In this document: positions 33,105 to 42,551 of the stretch, piece by piece
Numbering within the stretch: the stretch's first letter is position 1
How the letters are laid out: every line of letters starts with the position of its first letter
Source of the DNA: Clostridiales bacterium
Lineage (GTDB): Bacteria; Bacillota; Clostridia; Lachnospirales; Lachnospiraceae
Length of the DNA: 64,000 nt
Assembly: GCA_020859985.1 (NCBI GenBank)
Contig: JAJBVD010000026.1
Location: forward strand, 1-64,000
Reading direction: 5' to 3'
The notes under the pieces: model-generated
Database searches by the model: none
What the model was told of the DNA's origin: nothing
The model's input: only the letters and a program-made list of their open reading frames with translations
Program-made: the position numbers and the translations under genes

Positions 33105-34478
33105 ATGCCGAACGCAAAAGAACAGTCTATAGATGCGCAGAAAGCAGAATTATTTGAGCGGATGCCGATCCCGCAGGCGGTCATGCAAATGGCTGTTCCC
33201 ACGGTACTCAGCTCTCTGGTTATGGTGATTTATAATCTGGCCGATACGTATTTTGTAGGGATGCTGAATGACCCTGTTGAAAATGCAGCCGTTACGCTGG
33301 CGGCTCCGGTGCTGCTGGCATTTAACGCCATTATTAATCTTTTTGGCGTGGGCGGATCCAGCCTGATGAGCCGCTATCTGGGGAAAAAAGAATATGCGGC
33401 GGTGCGAAAAAGCTCCGCAGTCAGCTTTTATTGTGCTCTGGGATTTTCTATCCTGTTTTCACTGGCGGCGGGACTTTTTCATACACAGCTGCTGGCAATT
33501 CTGGGAACCGCCGCGGATACTGAAGCGGCCACCTGGGAGTATTTGCGCTGGACGACTCTTTGCGGCGCGGTCCCGGCGATCATGAACGTGGTTCTGGCAA
33601 ATCTGGTGCGCTCAGAGGGTGCGTCCCTGCATGCCAGTATCGGCACGATGAGCGGCTGCCTGCTGAATATCGTTCTTGATCCTGTGTTTATCCTTCCTGC
33701 GGGACTGGGCATGGGGGCCGCGGGCGCGGGTCTTGCCACATTCCTTTCAAATTGCGTGGCCTGCGTTTATTTTTTCATCTTATTGTGGATACGCCGCCGG
33801 ACAACCATGGTCTGCGTAAATCCGCGCGTATTTGCCTTTGAACCGGAGATCTTCAAGGGAATCTGCGCGGTCGGGATTCCCGCCGCGATCCAGAACCTGC
33901 TGAATGTGACCAGTATGACGGTGCTTAATAATTTTACCTCCTCCTACGGCTCCAATGCAGTAGCGGCCATGGGAATTTCTCAGAAGATTAATATGATACC
34001 CATGTATATTGCCATGGGAGTATCCCAGGGGGTTATGCCTCTGGTCGGCTATAATTACGCCAGCGGAAACCGGGAGCGCATGAAAAAAGCAGTCACCTTT
34101 ACCGCAAGGATCAGTGTTTCTTTTATCCTGCTGGTGACAGTATTTTACTATGTTGGTGCAGAGGGGCTGATCCGCCTGTTTATGAAAAATGAGGAGGTTG
34201 TGGCGTATGGCAGCCGTTTCCTTCATGGAATGTGCATTGGTACGGTGTTCCTGACGGTGGATTTTCTGGCTGTGGGTGTATTTCAGGCATGTGGGATGGG
34301 GAAAAAGTCTCTTATTTTCGCCATCTTAAGAAAAATTGTTCTGGAAATCCCTGCGCTGTTTCTTTTGAACAGGCTCTGGCCGCTGTATGGCCTTGCCTAC
34401 GCACAGACCTGCGCGGAAGTGGTGCTGGCCATAGCGGCAGTGATCCTGCTGCAAAGGATGTTTCGTGAGACAAAGTGA
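33105..34478 (+). CDS. MATE family efflux transporter
   Basis: 457 residues, about 12 transmembrane helices in two related halves. MATE signatures: PTVLSSLVMVIYNLADTYFV at about 31-50 and, in the second half, PAAIQNLLNVTSMTVLNNF; GVSQGVMPLVGYNYASG is strongly conserved. Exports drugs or metabolites against Na+ or H+; substrate unknown. The beta-galactosidase gene follows after about 37 bp. Confidence 0.9.
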   Translation: MPNAKEQSIDAQKAELFERMPIPQAVMQMAVPTVLSSLVMVIYNLADTYFVGMLNDPVENAAVTLAAPVLLAFNAIINLFGVGGSSLMSRYLGKKEYAAVRKSSAVSFYCALGFSILFSLAAGLFHTQLLAILGTAADTEAATWEYLRWTTLCGAVPAIMNVVLANLVRSEGASLHASIGTMSGCLLNIVLDPVFILPAGLGMGAAGAGLATFLSNCVACVYFFILLWIRRRTTMVCVNPRVFAFEPEIFKGICAVGIPAAIQNLLNVTSMTVLNNFTSSYGSNAVAAMGISQKINMIPMYIAMGVSQGVMPLVGYNYASGNRERMKKAVTFTARISVSFILLVTVFYYVGAEGLIRLFMKNEEVVAYGSRFLHGMCIGTVFLTVDFLAVGVFQACGMGKKSLIFAILRKIVLEIPALFLLNRLWPLYGLAYAQTCAEVVLAIAAVILLQRMFRETK

Positions 34479-34515
34479 GCAACTGGATTTCTTTATGGGA
34501 GGCAAGGACGGCTTT

Positions 34516-36795
34516 ATGAGGAAAAAACAGAATTTTCAATGGAATGAAATGACGATGGGTACCTGCTATTATCCGGAGCACTGGCCCAAAGAGCTGTGGG
34601 CGTCGGATCTGGAGAGGATGCTTGCGACCGGGATTACGGTTATCCGTATCGCAGAGTTTGCCTGGAATAAGGTAGAGCCGCAGGAGGGTGTTTTCACATA
34701 CGGTTTTTTTGATGAATTTCTGGATCTTTGTCAGGAGAAGGGAATGAAGGTCATATTCGGCACGCCATCGGCCACGCCGCCCGTCTGGCTGACGGAGAAA
34801 TATCCGGAGGTATTAAACTGCGATGAAGCGGGAGTGGCCTACCGGCACGGCGGGAGGCGACATTACAATTATAATTCGCCGAAATACCTTGAACTGGTAT
34901 CCCGGATTGTAGAAAAGCTTGGAGCGCATTATGGAAAACACCCGGCGATCGTCGGCTGGCAGATTGACAACGAGATTAACTGCGAGACGAGCGAATTTCA
35001 TTCGGAGGCGGATTCCGCCGCTTTTCGCGTGTTCCTGAAAGAAAAGTACGGGACGCTGGAGGCGCTGAACGAGGCGTGGGGGACAGCCTTCTGGAACCAG
35101 ACCTACACGGACTGGGAGCAGATTTACGTGATGCGTCCGCTTTTGAATCAGGGCTACAATCCGCATCAGCATCTGGATTACTATCGGTTTATCTCCGGGA
35201 GCGCTGTTTCTTTTTGCCGGATGCAGGCGGAGATTCTGCGGAAATACAAAAAGGATGGAGATTTTATCACGACCAACGGAATATTCTGGAATATGGATAA
35301 CCATCAGATGGAGGACGAATGTCTGGACGTCTATACATATGATTCCTATCCGAGCTTTGCTTACGGGCTTGACAGGGAGCCGTTTTGCGAGAGTGACCTG
35401 AACGACCGCCGTTGGAATAAAAATCTGACTGAGACACGCTCCGTCTGTCCGCATTTTGGTATTATGGAGCAGCAGTCCGGCGCGAACGGCTGGACGACTC
35501 GTATGGAAGGCCCCGCGCCGCGGCCGGGGCAGCTCTCCTTATGGGCAATGCAGAGCGTCGCGCAGGGAGCGGATTATATTTCGTTTTTCCGCTGGCGTAC
35601 CTGCACTTTCGGCACAGAGATTTACTGGCATGGTATTCTGGATTATGACAATCGGGATAATCGGAAGCTCGCTGAGGTGAAGGATTTTTATCAGAAATTC
35701 AAAAAGCTGGATGCGCTTTGCGGGGCGGATTTTGTAGCCGCGTTCGGACTATTAAAGGATTATGATAACGAATGGGATACCAATGCGGATTCCTGGCACC
35801 GGCGTGTGGCGCACGCCAGCGAGGAAGCAATCTTTGAAATGGCCGAGCGGACGCACACGCCATACGACAGTGTATATCTGCGTGGAGGAATGCCCTCTCA
35901 CGAGTATTTGGCGGCAGGCAGTACCGCTCATTCAGAGAATGCTTCGTATGGGGCCGGCGCTGGAGAAACGACTGTAGAGGACCTGCTTGCCTATCCGGTG
36001 CTCATCTACCCGCATCCGGTGATCATGACGAAAGAGCGGGCTGACCTGCTGAAACAGTATGTGGAGCAGGGCGGTACGCTGATCCTCGGCTGCCGCAGCG
36101 GCTACAAGCAGGAGAACGGAAAGTGCGTTATGCTTCCGCAGCCGGGGCTCTTAAGGGATCTGACCGGCTCGGATGTGCGTGATTTCACTTTCGCCAGTCC
36201 GGCGGAGGGGCCGGTGTACGCGGCGTGGAATTTGAACGAAATGCTGCCGGAAGCAACCGGGAATATGTCGGCTGAAAAATCGGACACCAGGCAATCGAAG
36301 GAATCCGGTGCTGTGCTGTCGCTTGCTGATTGTGAGGCTGTCTGCAAAGAGAATTTAAGCGGTAAAACACCGGACAGCGTGCAGACAGAGATGCCTCTCT
36401 TCCACGACATCATGGAACCGGCCGATCCGGACGCGAAGGTGCTGGCGCGCTACACCGGCAGCTATTACGCGGGAAAGGCCGCGGCGGTCGAAAAAAAGAC
36501 CGGCAAGGGCCGCACAATTCACCTGGGCGGTGTTTTTACGCAGGAGAATCTAGAACTGCTTCTTAAATATGCAGGTGTGCTTTCTCCATTTGATTCCCTG
36601 ATCCAGGCGCCGGATGGCGTGGATCTCGTGCAGCGGAAAAAAGACGGAAAGACATGGCTCTTCGCCCTGAACTTTAAATCCTCTTCGCAGAAAATCGTGC
36701 TCGGACAGAAGATGCGGCGGGTGTTTGCGGGGAACGATGTCATGGGAGAGATTGAACTTGCTCCGTATGAGACGGAGGTCTTTGAATTGTTGTAA
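34516..36795 (+). CDS. GH42 beta-galactosidase
   Basis: 759 residues. Barrel domain with GTCYYPEHWP, RIAEFAWNKVEPQEG, GTPSATPPVWLTEKYPEVL; acid/base Glu153 in WQIDNEINC; nucleophile Glu318 in FGIMEQQSG. Then a trimerisation domain (YPVLIYPHPVIMTKERADLL) and a C-terminal beta domain. Cytoplasmic, no signal peptide. An inserted low-complexity segment lies at about 575-640. Hydrolyses beta-galactosides, possibly plant or host oligosaccharides. Start at 34516 follows AAGGA; a longer frame begins inside the MATE gene. Confidence 0.92.
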   Translation: MRKKQNFQWNEMTMGTCYYPEHWPKELWASDLERMLATGITVIRIAEFAWNKVEPQEGVFTYGFFDEFLDLCQEKGMKVIFGTPSATPPVWLTEKYPEVLNCDEAGVAYRHGGRRHYNYNSPKYLELVSRIVEKLGAHYGKHPAIVGWQIDNEINCETSEFHSEADSAAFRVFLKEKYGTLEALNEAWGTAFWNQTYTDWEQIYVMRPLLNQGYNPHQHLDYYRFISGSAVSFCRMQAEILRKYKKDGDFITTNGIFWNMDNHQMEDECLDVYTYDSYPSFAYGLDREPFCESDLNDRRWNKNLTETRSVCPHFGIMEQQSGANGWTTRMEGPAPRPGQLSLWAMQSVAQGADYISFFRWRTCTFGTEIYWHGILDYDNRDNRKLAEVKDFYQKFKKLDALCGADFVAAFGLLKDYDNEWDTNADSWHRRVAHASEEAIFEMAERTHTPYDSVYLRGGMPSHEYLAAGSTAHSENASYGAGAGETTVEDLLAYPVLIYPHPVIMTKERADLLKQYVEQGGTLILGCRSGYKQENGKCVMLPQPGLLRDLTGSDVRDFTFASPAEGPVYAAWNLNEMLPEATGNMSAEKSDTRQSKESGAVLSLADCEAVCKENLSGKTPDSVQTEMPLFHDIMEPADPDAKVLARYTGSYYAGKAAAVEKKTGKGRTIHLGGVFTQENLELLLKYAGVLSPFDSLIQAPDGVDLVQRKKDGKTWLFALNFKSSSQKIVLGQKMRRVFAGNDVMGEIELAPYETEVFELL

Positions 36796-36812
36796 CGTGA
36801 AGATGTGAGAGA

Positions 36813-36848
36813 AACAAAGAAGGGGGCGAGCCAGCCCCCTTCTTTGTT
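36813..36848. terminator. Bidirectional terminator
   Basis: AACAAAGAAGGGGGC (36813-36827) pairs perfectly with GCCCCCTTCTTTGTT (36834-36848). Lies between convergent genes and can act on both strands. Confidence 0.85.
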
Positions 36849-36919
36849 ATCCGCTTGTGCACAGTCTGGTTTCAGGCTGTGCTGCCTGCCGCAATCCTAA
36901 ATTTCCTGAATTGTGATTT

Positions 36920-37936
36920 TTACTCTGCGTCATCTTCTGTGCCCGTCAGCTCGTCCGCGATATCCTCAAGGCTTTCCGCTTCGCCGGAAGCGACTGCTTC
37001 CAGTGCTTCGCTTGGAACCGTGATCGCTTCCACCGCTTCGTCGGAGAAGGTGTATGTCATGGACAGATCATTGATGACGAGCTCCACGGTGGTCGTGGTA
37101 TCAGAATCTTCACTGTCAAAATATCCTGCCGCAAAAGAGGTTACGTAAGAGTTAATGGAGGTCAGATCCGTGTCGTTCAGGTCAATGATGAGAGCGGCCG
37201 GAAGATATGTGGCTGTATCGATGTAGTAATAGAGATTGATCTTCAGACCGTCCAGCAGCTCCTCGATCAGGCTGACAGTCTCATCGTCGAGTCCCAGCTC
37301 ATCCGAGGCTTCTGTGCCGACCAGCTCCTCGGTCTTGTCGATGACCGTGCGCAGGTTCGAGGAATCAATGACGGCCGAAAGCAGATAGCACTCAGTGCCC
37401 TCATACTCCTCTGCCTCGTCATCCAGTTCCCAGGTAAGCCCCAGATCCTCCATCTGGCTGTAATCGATGGAGGATGAAAGATCAAGCAGGGACAGCATAT
37501 TGAATTCGTCCGCGGAGACGGAGCTGTAGGTCCAGGTACCCTCACCCTCTTCATCGGAGGCAGAGTCTTCTGTGTATGCATAGGTATCAACGGTCTCATC
37601 GCTGCTGATCATATAAGTCTTTACAATGATATCCTCATCTACGCCAAAAGTGGACAGGGTCACAACACCGTCCACCGATGCGGCAAACGGGTCCATAATG
37701 GCCTGAATGTCAAAATCTGCGTCCGCGAGGACTGCGATCGAGGATGTCGTCTCGCCGTCTCCGATATCGATGGAGAGGTCGCAGTTCAGTGTAAAATTCG
37801 AAGAGGTACTTTCTAAAGAGGCTGAATTCTCAGATACTTTTTCCAGAATGCTCTCAGCTGTTTCGGCGCTGTCAAAACCGCAGAGCATAGAAGCTGCGCC
37901 CAGTACCGATAACAGGAATAACATTTTTTTTCTCAT
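36920..37936 (-). CDS. Secreted acidic (lipo)protein, unknown function
   Basis: 338 residues. Signal peptide MRKKMLFLLSVLGAASMLCG; the Cys after SML may be lipidated, though Leu at -1 is unusual for a lipobox. The mature part is very acidic and Ser/Thr-rich. Blocks such as LADADFDIQAIMDPFAASVD and INLYYYIDTATYLPAALIID resemble the LolA/LppX-like fold of clostridial DUF6612-type lipoproteins. No enzyme motif. Own transcript; a repeat hairpin lies upstream. Confidence 0.7.
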   Translation of the reverse strand: MRKKMLFLLSVLGAASMLCGFDSAETAESILEKVSENSASLESTSSNFTLNCDLSIDIGDGETTSSIAVLADADFDIQAIMDPFAASVDGVVTLSTFGVDEDIIVKTYMISSDETVDTYAYTEDSASDEEGEGTWTYSSVSADEFNMLSLLDLSSSIDYSQMEDLGLTWELDDEAEEYEGTECYLLSAVIDSSNLRTVIDKTEELVGTEASDELGLDDETVSLIEELLDGLKINLYYYIDTATYLPAALIIDLNDTDLTSINSYVTSFAAGYFDSEDSDTTTTVELVINDLSMTYTFSDEAVEAITVPSEALEAVASGEAESLEDIADELTGTEDDAE

Positions 37937-37991
37937 AGCTTTCCGATCCTTTCTTTTTTTTTGCTGCCTGTCTGCCGGGCGGTTCCTTTTC

Positions 37992-38025
37992 TATGATATG
38001 GGAAACGTCGTTCCCTATATCATAA
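37992..38025 (-). repeat. Palindromic repeat, TATGATAT family, copy 1
   Basis: TATGATATGGGAAAC..GTTCCCTATATCATAAAA forms a hairpin. A second copy is at 47160-47195. Confidence 0.6.
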
Positions 38026-38235
38026 AACCCTCCGGGGCGCTGGCAATGTTCCGCAAAAGTATAGCATTTTGGTTCAACCATGTCCATAGAGGAAATCTGG
38101 AATTTATAATAAAATTCGATGCTGCTCTGAACAGAGCAGCAGGCCACAGACATATGACGAATTTTGCGATAAATATTTCTTGAATAAAAAGGGGGCGGAG
38201 AGTACAATAGGTCTGCCGAAGGGAGAACGCATTTT

Positions 38236-39627
38236 ATGAACTATACAGAAGCGGTGGATTACATAGAAAGTACACCGAAATTTACGAAAAAGAACGGGCC
38301 GGAAAATACCCGTGAGCTGCTGGAACGGATCGGACATCCCGAACGGGAGATGAAGGTGATCCATGTGGCCGGAACAAATGGAAAGGGCAGTGTCTGCGCG
38401 TTTTTAGCATCAATGCTTAAGACTGCGGGAAAGCATGTGGGACTGTTTACCTCACCGCATCTGGTGGAGATTACAGAGCGCTTTGAGATTGACGGGGAGC
38501 AGGTTTCCCATGAAACGTTTGCCTGTGCGCTGACGCGCGTGCTGGAAGTGACAAAGGAAATGATCGCGGACGGGTTCGCGCATCCGGCGTATTTTGAGCT
38601 GCTGTTTGCGGCGGGGCTTCTGATCTTCAGGGAGGCCGGCGTCGAATATCTGGTGCTGGAAACCGGGCTTGGCGGACGTCTTGACGCGACCAATCTCGTG
38701 GAGCATCCGATCGCCTGCGTGATCACGAGTATCAGTCTGGACCATATGGAATATCTGGGCGATACCGTGACAAAGATTGCCGGAGAGAAGGCGGGCATTA
38801 TCAAAGAGGGGGTGCCTGTGATCTATGACGGGCGGAATCCGGAGGCGGCCGCAGTGATCGCTCATACGGCCGCGGCTATGCACGCGAAGGCTTATCGCTA
38901 TGACGAGTCGATGAGTCAAATACTGGGAAAAACGGATAAAAGCATTGATTTTCTGCTGAATTGCGGTTATGATGAGAAAATAAAAGTGACGGTGCCGTAT
39001 CTGGCGCCTTACCAGGTGGTAAACAGTTCCCTGGCGCTGATGGCTCTGCGGGTGATCGATCCGGAGCATTCCATCAGTACGGAACAGGCCGTGGAAGGGA
39101 TCGCGAAAACGCGCTGGCCCGGACGGATGGAGACCGTGCTGCCGGGCGTGGTGCTCGACGGCGCGCACAATGCGGACGGGATTTCGGAATTCATCCGCAC
39201 GGTGCAGAGTGTGCAGGGGAAGCCGCAGCGGTCAGATGCCGGCCTGCCTGTGCAGGCACAGCAGATGACGGAGGCTGCATCAGATCAGGCGAAGCCGCGC
39301 AGAGTTACACTTTTATTTTCTGCGGTATCGGATAAGGAATACGGGAAAATGATCCGGGAGATCTGCGAGGGTATGCAGCTTTCTGCTGTAGTGGTGACGC
39401 AGGTCGGAGGTTTGCGGGTTGTTCCGGCCGACCGGCTGGCGGACGCGTTCCGGAGCTGTCTGGATTGCGCTTCTCCCGTTTTCGTGGAGACAGATGTGCG
39501 GGAAGCCTTTGAGACGGCACTGCGTTTGAAGGAGGATGGGATGCTGTTTTGTGTCGGGTCGCTGTATCTGGTGGGGGAACTGAAGGCGATCCTGCAAACA
39601 GACAGGCAGGACAGTGCCGCAGAGTGA
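38236..39627 (+). CDS. folC: Folylpolyglutamate synthase / dihydrofolate synthase
   Basis: 463 residues of the Mur ligase superfamily. ATP loop HVAGTNGKGSVCAFLASML (about 44-62), FTSPHLVEITERF, LETGLGGRLDATN, ITSISLDHMEYLG and LDGAHNADGI are the ordered FolC motifs. Adds gamma-linked glutamates to folates (and possibly Glu to dihydropteroate). A variable insertion around residue 335-355 is rich in Gln/Ala. The small ORF at 39667 follows after about 40 bp. Confidence 0.95.
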   Translation: MNYTEAVDYIESTPKFTKKNGPENTRELLERIGHPEREMKVIHVAGTNGKGSVCAFLASMLKTAGKHVGLFTSPHLVEITERFEIDGEQVSHETFACALTRVLEVTKEMIADGFAHPAYFELLFAAGLLIFREAGVEYLVLETGLGGRLDATNLVEHPIACVITSISLDHMEYLGDTVTKIAGEKAGIIKEGVPVIYDGRNPEAAAVIAHTAAAMHAKAYRYDESMSQILGKTDKSIDFLLNCGYDEKIKVTVPYLAPYQVVNSSLALMALRVIDPEHSISTEQAVEGIAKTRWPGRMETVLPGVVLDGAHNADGISEFIRTVQSVQGKPQRSDAGLPVQAQQMTEAASDQAKPRRVTLLFSAVSDKEYGKMIREICEGMQLSAVVVTQVGGLRVVPADRLADAFRSCLDCASPVFVETDVREAFETALRLKEDGMLFCVGSLYLVGELKAILQTDRQDSAAE

Positions 39628-39666
39628 TACTTTGCGGCTGGCCATTGGTATAGTAGAGGAGTACAT

Positions 39667-39825
39667 ATGATTAATTATGAGGAGGAGCTGAAAAAGTTCC
39701 ACACCAGCATGGATGTCAATGAAGCCGAGGACGCGATCTACAGCCGCGACCTGACAGATATGAGCGACATTCTTAAGGAGATGCTCAGAGAGGAAAAGAA
39801 GAACAGAAAGCAGGGAAGCCGATGA
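39667..39825 (+). CDS. Small charged protein, 52 residues, coupled to next gene
   Basis: ATG at 39667 after AGAGGAG. Very charged helical product (MINYEEELKKFHTSMDVNEA, DAIYSRDLTDMSDILKEMLR). Its TGA overlaps the ATG of the TPR gene (ATGA), so the two are translationally coupled and probably work together. No family recognised. Confidence 0.65.
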   Translation: MINYEEELKKFHTSMDVNEAEDAIYSRDLTDMSDILKEMLREEKKNRKQGSR

Positions 39826-41447
39826 AGTGTATTTACTGCAGCACTGCCCTTGGCGTCTCTGACTACTGTCCGGGCTGCGGGGCGGATATTTCGATCCAGA
39901 AGCGGATCGGGCGCATCTCGAATCTTCTTTATAATGAAGGGCTGGAAAAGGCGCGGGTCAGAGATATGGAAGGAGCTATCACCTGTCTGAAACGCAGTCT
40001 GAAATTTTACAAAGGCAATACGGATGCCCGTAATCTGCTCGGTCTGTGTTATTATGAGACGGGCGAGGCCGTTGCGGCGCTCTGTGAGTGGGTCATCAGC
40101 AAAAATCTCCAGTCGGAGGACAATCTGGCGGACTATTTTATCGACCAGATGCAGAACAATAAAAACAAGCTGGACTCAATCAATCAGACGATCCGCAAAT
40201 ACAATCAGTCTGTCATGTACTGCAGGGAAGACAACGAGGATATGGCGATCATCCAGCTGAAAAAGGTGATTAGCCACAATCCCAGGCTGGTGAAGGCCTA
40301 TCAGCTTCTGGCGCTGCTGTACATGAAGAGGCAGGAGTATGGGCGCTCCAGAAAGCTGCTCAAAAAGGCGGTGCAGATTGACGCGACGAATACAACGACG
40401 CTGCGCTATCTGCAGGAGATTGAGACAGCGACCGGAAAAAGTACGAATTTAAGCCGGAGACGCAAGCGCTATGAAAAAGAAGGAGAGGACGAGCAGGTCT
40501 CCGGGACGCTCCGGTATCTGAGCGGGAATGAGATGATCATTCAGCCCACGACATTCCGCGACAGTTCAACGATTGCGACTTTTATCAATATCATTCTGGG
40601 AATCCTGCTGGGCGGCGCGATCGTGTGGTTTTTGATTGTACCGGCGAGCCGGCAGACGGCAAATGACAACGCGAACCGTCAGGTGACGGAAGCGAACGCC
40701 AAGCTTGCCACGGTGCAGGTACAGGCGGAGGAGCTGCAGGAAGAGATAGACGGCTATGAGGATCAGATCGCGGAGGCGGAAGAGGACCGGGACGCGGCGC
40801 TTGCAAAGGTAGACAGCTATGAGGAGCTTCTGGCGATTGCGGACCTTTATGTGAGCGGCAGTGAATCAGCGGCTGCCGAGCAGATTCTTGAACTGAGCGC
40901 AGATGCATTTGAGGGAAACGCCCTGTCGCTTTATGAATCTTTAAGCAGCGCGGTATCCGCGAGCCTGTTTACAGAATACTACAATGCAGGCACGACGGCC
41001 TATGTGCAGAAGGATTATCAGACCGCCGCGGAGAATCTGGCAAAAGCCGTGGAAGCAGATCCGGACCGGGAGCAGTCGAATCATTACAACGCATTGCTCT
41101 ATCTGGGGATGGCTTATTACTATCTGGGCGACCGGGACAGCGCGGATGAGATATTTAACCAGATTATCGAATATTATCCGTCCAACGCGTCGATTGTAGA
41201 AGGCTATATTTCCTCTTCTTCCTCAGGAGATACGACTTCCAACACGCTGGATTTAAGCGGCCTTGGCGACGCGGCAACGGACGTTACGACGACAACGGAT
41301 ACGACTGGCGATACCACAGACGACGGTTCGACCGACACCAGCGATGACATTACGATCTACAATGACAGTACGACTTCCTCGGAAGTGGTGTGGACGGATC
41401 CGACGACCGGGATTTCGTACGACGCGTCCGGGAATATAGTAAACTAG
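39822..41447 (+). CDS. Zinc-ribbon / TPR membrane protein
   Basis: 541 residues. Zinc ribbon CIYC..CPGC at the N-terminus (3-19), TPR helices to about 205 (EGAITCLKRSLKFYKGNTDA, MAIIQLKKVISHNPRLVKAY), one membrane helix (IATFINIILGILLGGAIVWF, about 250), a coiled coil (about 285-325), a second TPR block outside (YVQKDYQTAAENLAKAVEAD, DRDSADEIFNQIIEYYPSN), and a Thr/Asp/Ser-rich tail. Likely a scaffold spanning the membrane. It sits just before the spoIIA operon, but any sporulation role is a guess. Confidence 0.75.
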   Translation: MKCIYCSTALGVSDYCPGCGADISIQKRIGRISNLLYNEGLEKARVRDMEGAITCLKRSLKFYKGNTDARNLLGLCYYETGEAVAALCEWVISKNLQSEDNLADYFIDQMQNNKNKLDSINQTIRKYNQSVMYCREDNEDMAIIQLKKVISHNPRLVKAYQLLALLYMKRQEYGRSRKLLKKAVQIDATNTTTLRYLQEIETATGKSTNLSRRRKRYEKEGEDEQVSGTLRYLSGNEMIIQPTTFRDSSTIATFINIILGILLGGAIVWFLIVPASRQTANDNANRQVTEANAKLATVQVQAEELQEEIDGYEDQIAEAEEDRDAALAKVDSYEELLAIADLYVSGSESAAAEQILELSADAFEGNALSLYESLSSAVSASLFTEYYNAGTTAYVQKDYQTAAENLAKAVEADPDREQSNHYNALLYLGMAYYYLGDRDSADEIFNQIIEYYPSNASIVEGYISSSSSGDTTSNTLDLSGLGDAATDVTTTTDTTGDTTDDGSTDTSDDITIYNDSTTSSEVVWTDPTTGISYDASGNIVN

Positions 41448-41493
41448 TAACTATTCAGAACAGCAGCAAACAGGTAGAGAAACCCAGAAGTAT

Positions 41494-41534
41494 GGGAGAG
41501 CGCAGAAGGGAATGCCCCGGCGCTCTCCTTTTCT
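41494..41534 (+). terminator. Terminator before the spoIIA operon
   Basis: GGAGAGCGC (41495-41503) pairs with GCGCTCTCC (41520-41528), followed by TTTTCTG. Confidence 0.75.
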
Positions 41535-41601
41535 GCGTTGTTTTGTCTGCCGGAAGACGTAAGGAATTGTAATGCTGCAGGGGCAGTAGGAGGGGATTTT
41601 T

Positions 41602-41922
41602 ATGGATTCTGTATTTACGATCGTCGGTACGACGATGACCATACATTTGCCGGAGGAGATCGACCATTACACATCGGACAGGCTCTGCACTGAGGCTGAC
41701 CGGCTGGTACTGAGAAAGCACATCCGCTGTATTGTATTTGATTTTGCGCGGACGGAGTTTATGGACAGCTCCGGTATCGGGATGCTGATCGGCCGTTATA
41801 AGAGAATGCGTTTTATGGGAGGCACAGTGGCGGCGGCGAATGTCGGGGAGCGCACAAAGCGGATGCTCGAGCTCTCCGGTATCGGTAAAATTATGGACAT
41901 CTATGAAGGGATGCCGTCGTAA
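41602..41922 (+). CDS. spoIIAA: Anti-anti-sigma factor SpoIIAA
   Basis: 106-residue STAS protein. The phosphorylation loop MDSSGIGMLIGRYK places the regulatory serine at 56 or 57. In the dephosphorylated form it releases SigF from SpoIIAB in the forespore; SpoIIE, also in this window, removes the phosphate. First gene of the spoIIAA-spoIIAB-sigF cluster. Confidence 0.93.
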   Translation: MDSVFTIVGTTMTIHLPEEIDHYTSDRLCTEADRLVLRKHIRCIVFDFARTEFMDSSGIGMLIGRYKRMRFMGGTVAAANVGERTKRMLELSGIGKIMDIYEGMPS

Positions 41923-41934
41923 GGGCAGTGAAAA

Positions 41935-41963
41935 AGTAAGACGGCTTACGTCGTTAACCATAA
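41935..41963 (+). repeat. Repeat hairpin between spoIIAA and spoIIAB
   Basis: AGTAAGACGGCTTACGTCG then TTAACCATAA. It matches, with a few changes, the right end of the MITE-like element at 55848-55875. It enlarges the usually tight spoIIAA-spoIIAB gap to about 117 bp. Confidence 0.55.
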
Positions 41964-42039
41964 AATAAAGTGAGGCGGCTGCGTTCGAAACGCAAAAGGG
42001 CAAAGGAAGAAAACACAGCCGGGAAAGGGGAGAATAAAG

Positions 42040-42540
42040 ATGCAGCAAAATGAAATGAAACTGGAATTTGACAGCCGCTCCTGCAACGAGAGCTTTGCGC
42101 GGGTGACGGTTGCGGCGTTTATGACGCAGCTTAATCCTACGCTGGAGGAGGTGGCGGATGTCAAGACTGCCGTCTCCGAGGCGGTCACGAACGCGATCAT
42201 TCATGCGTATAAAAGGAACTTTCAAAATGACACGGAAAGCGCTGCAGATAAAATATGGATCACCTGCCGCATACGGGACGGCATTCTGCAGGTGGAAGTG
42301 CGGGATGACGGCTGCGGTATCACGGATGTAAAGCGTGCAATGGAGCCGTTCTTCACGACGGAGAAGGAAAACGATCATTCCGGGATGGGATTTGCGTTTA
42401 TGGAGGCGTTTATGGATACGCTGCAGGTGGAGTCCTCGCCGGGAAAGGGTACCTGTGTGTGCATGAGCAAACGGATCGGGCGGGAATCAGGGCAGGTTTC
42501 GGTTCCGCTGACAAACAGACTTTTGGAAACAAGGGGGTAG
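42040..42540 (+). CDS. spoIIAB: Anti-sigma F factor / serine kinase SpoIIAB
   Basis: 166 residues, GHKL ATPase fold: N-box EAVTNAIIHAYKR, G1 box VRDDGCGITD, then EKENDHSGMGFAFMEAFMD. It binds SigF and phosphorylates SpoIIAA. The C-terminus is about 15-20 residues longer than in B. subtilis. Eleven bases separate it from sigF. Confidence 0.93.
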   Translation: MQQNEMKLEFDSRSCNESFARVTVAAFMTQLNPTLEEVADVKTAVSEAVTNAIIHAYKRNFQNDTESAADKIWITCRIRDGILQVEVRDDGCGITDVKRAMEPFFTTEKENDHSGMGFAFMEAFMDTLQVESSPGKGTCVCMSKRIGRESGQVSVPLTNRLLETRG

Positions 42541-42551
42541 AGGACGAAGGA

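Noticed and set aside
41441-41470. Another copy of the GTAACTG palindrome (GTAACTATTCAGAACAGC)
   Set aside because: The right arm does not match and no stem forms.
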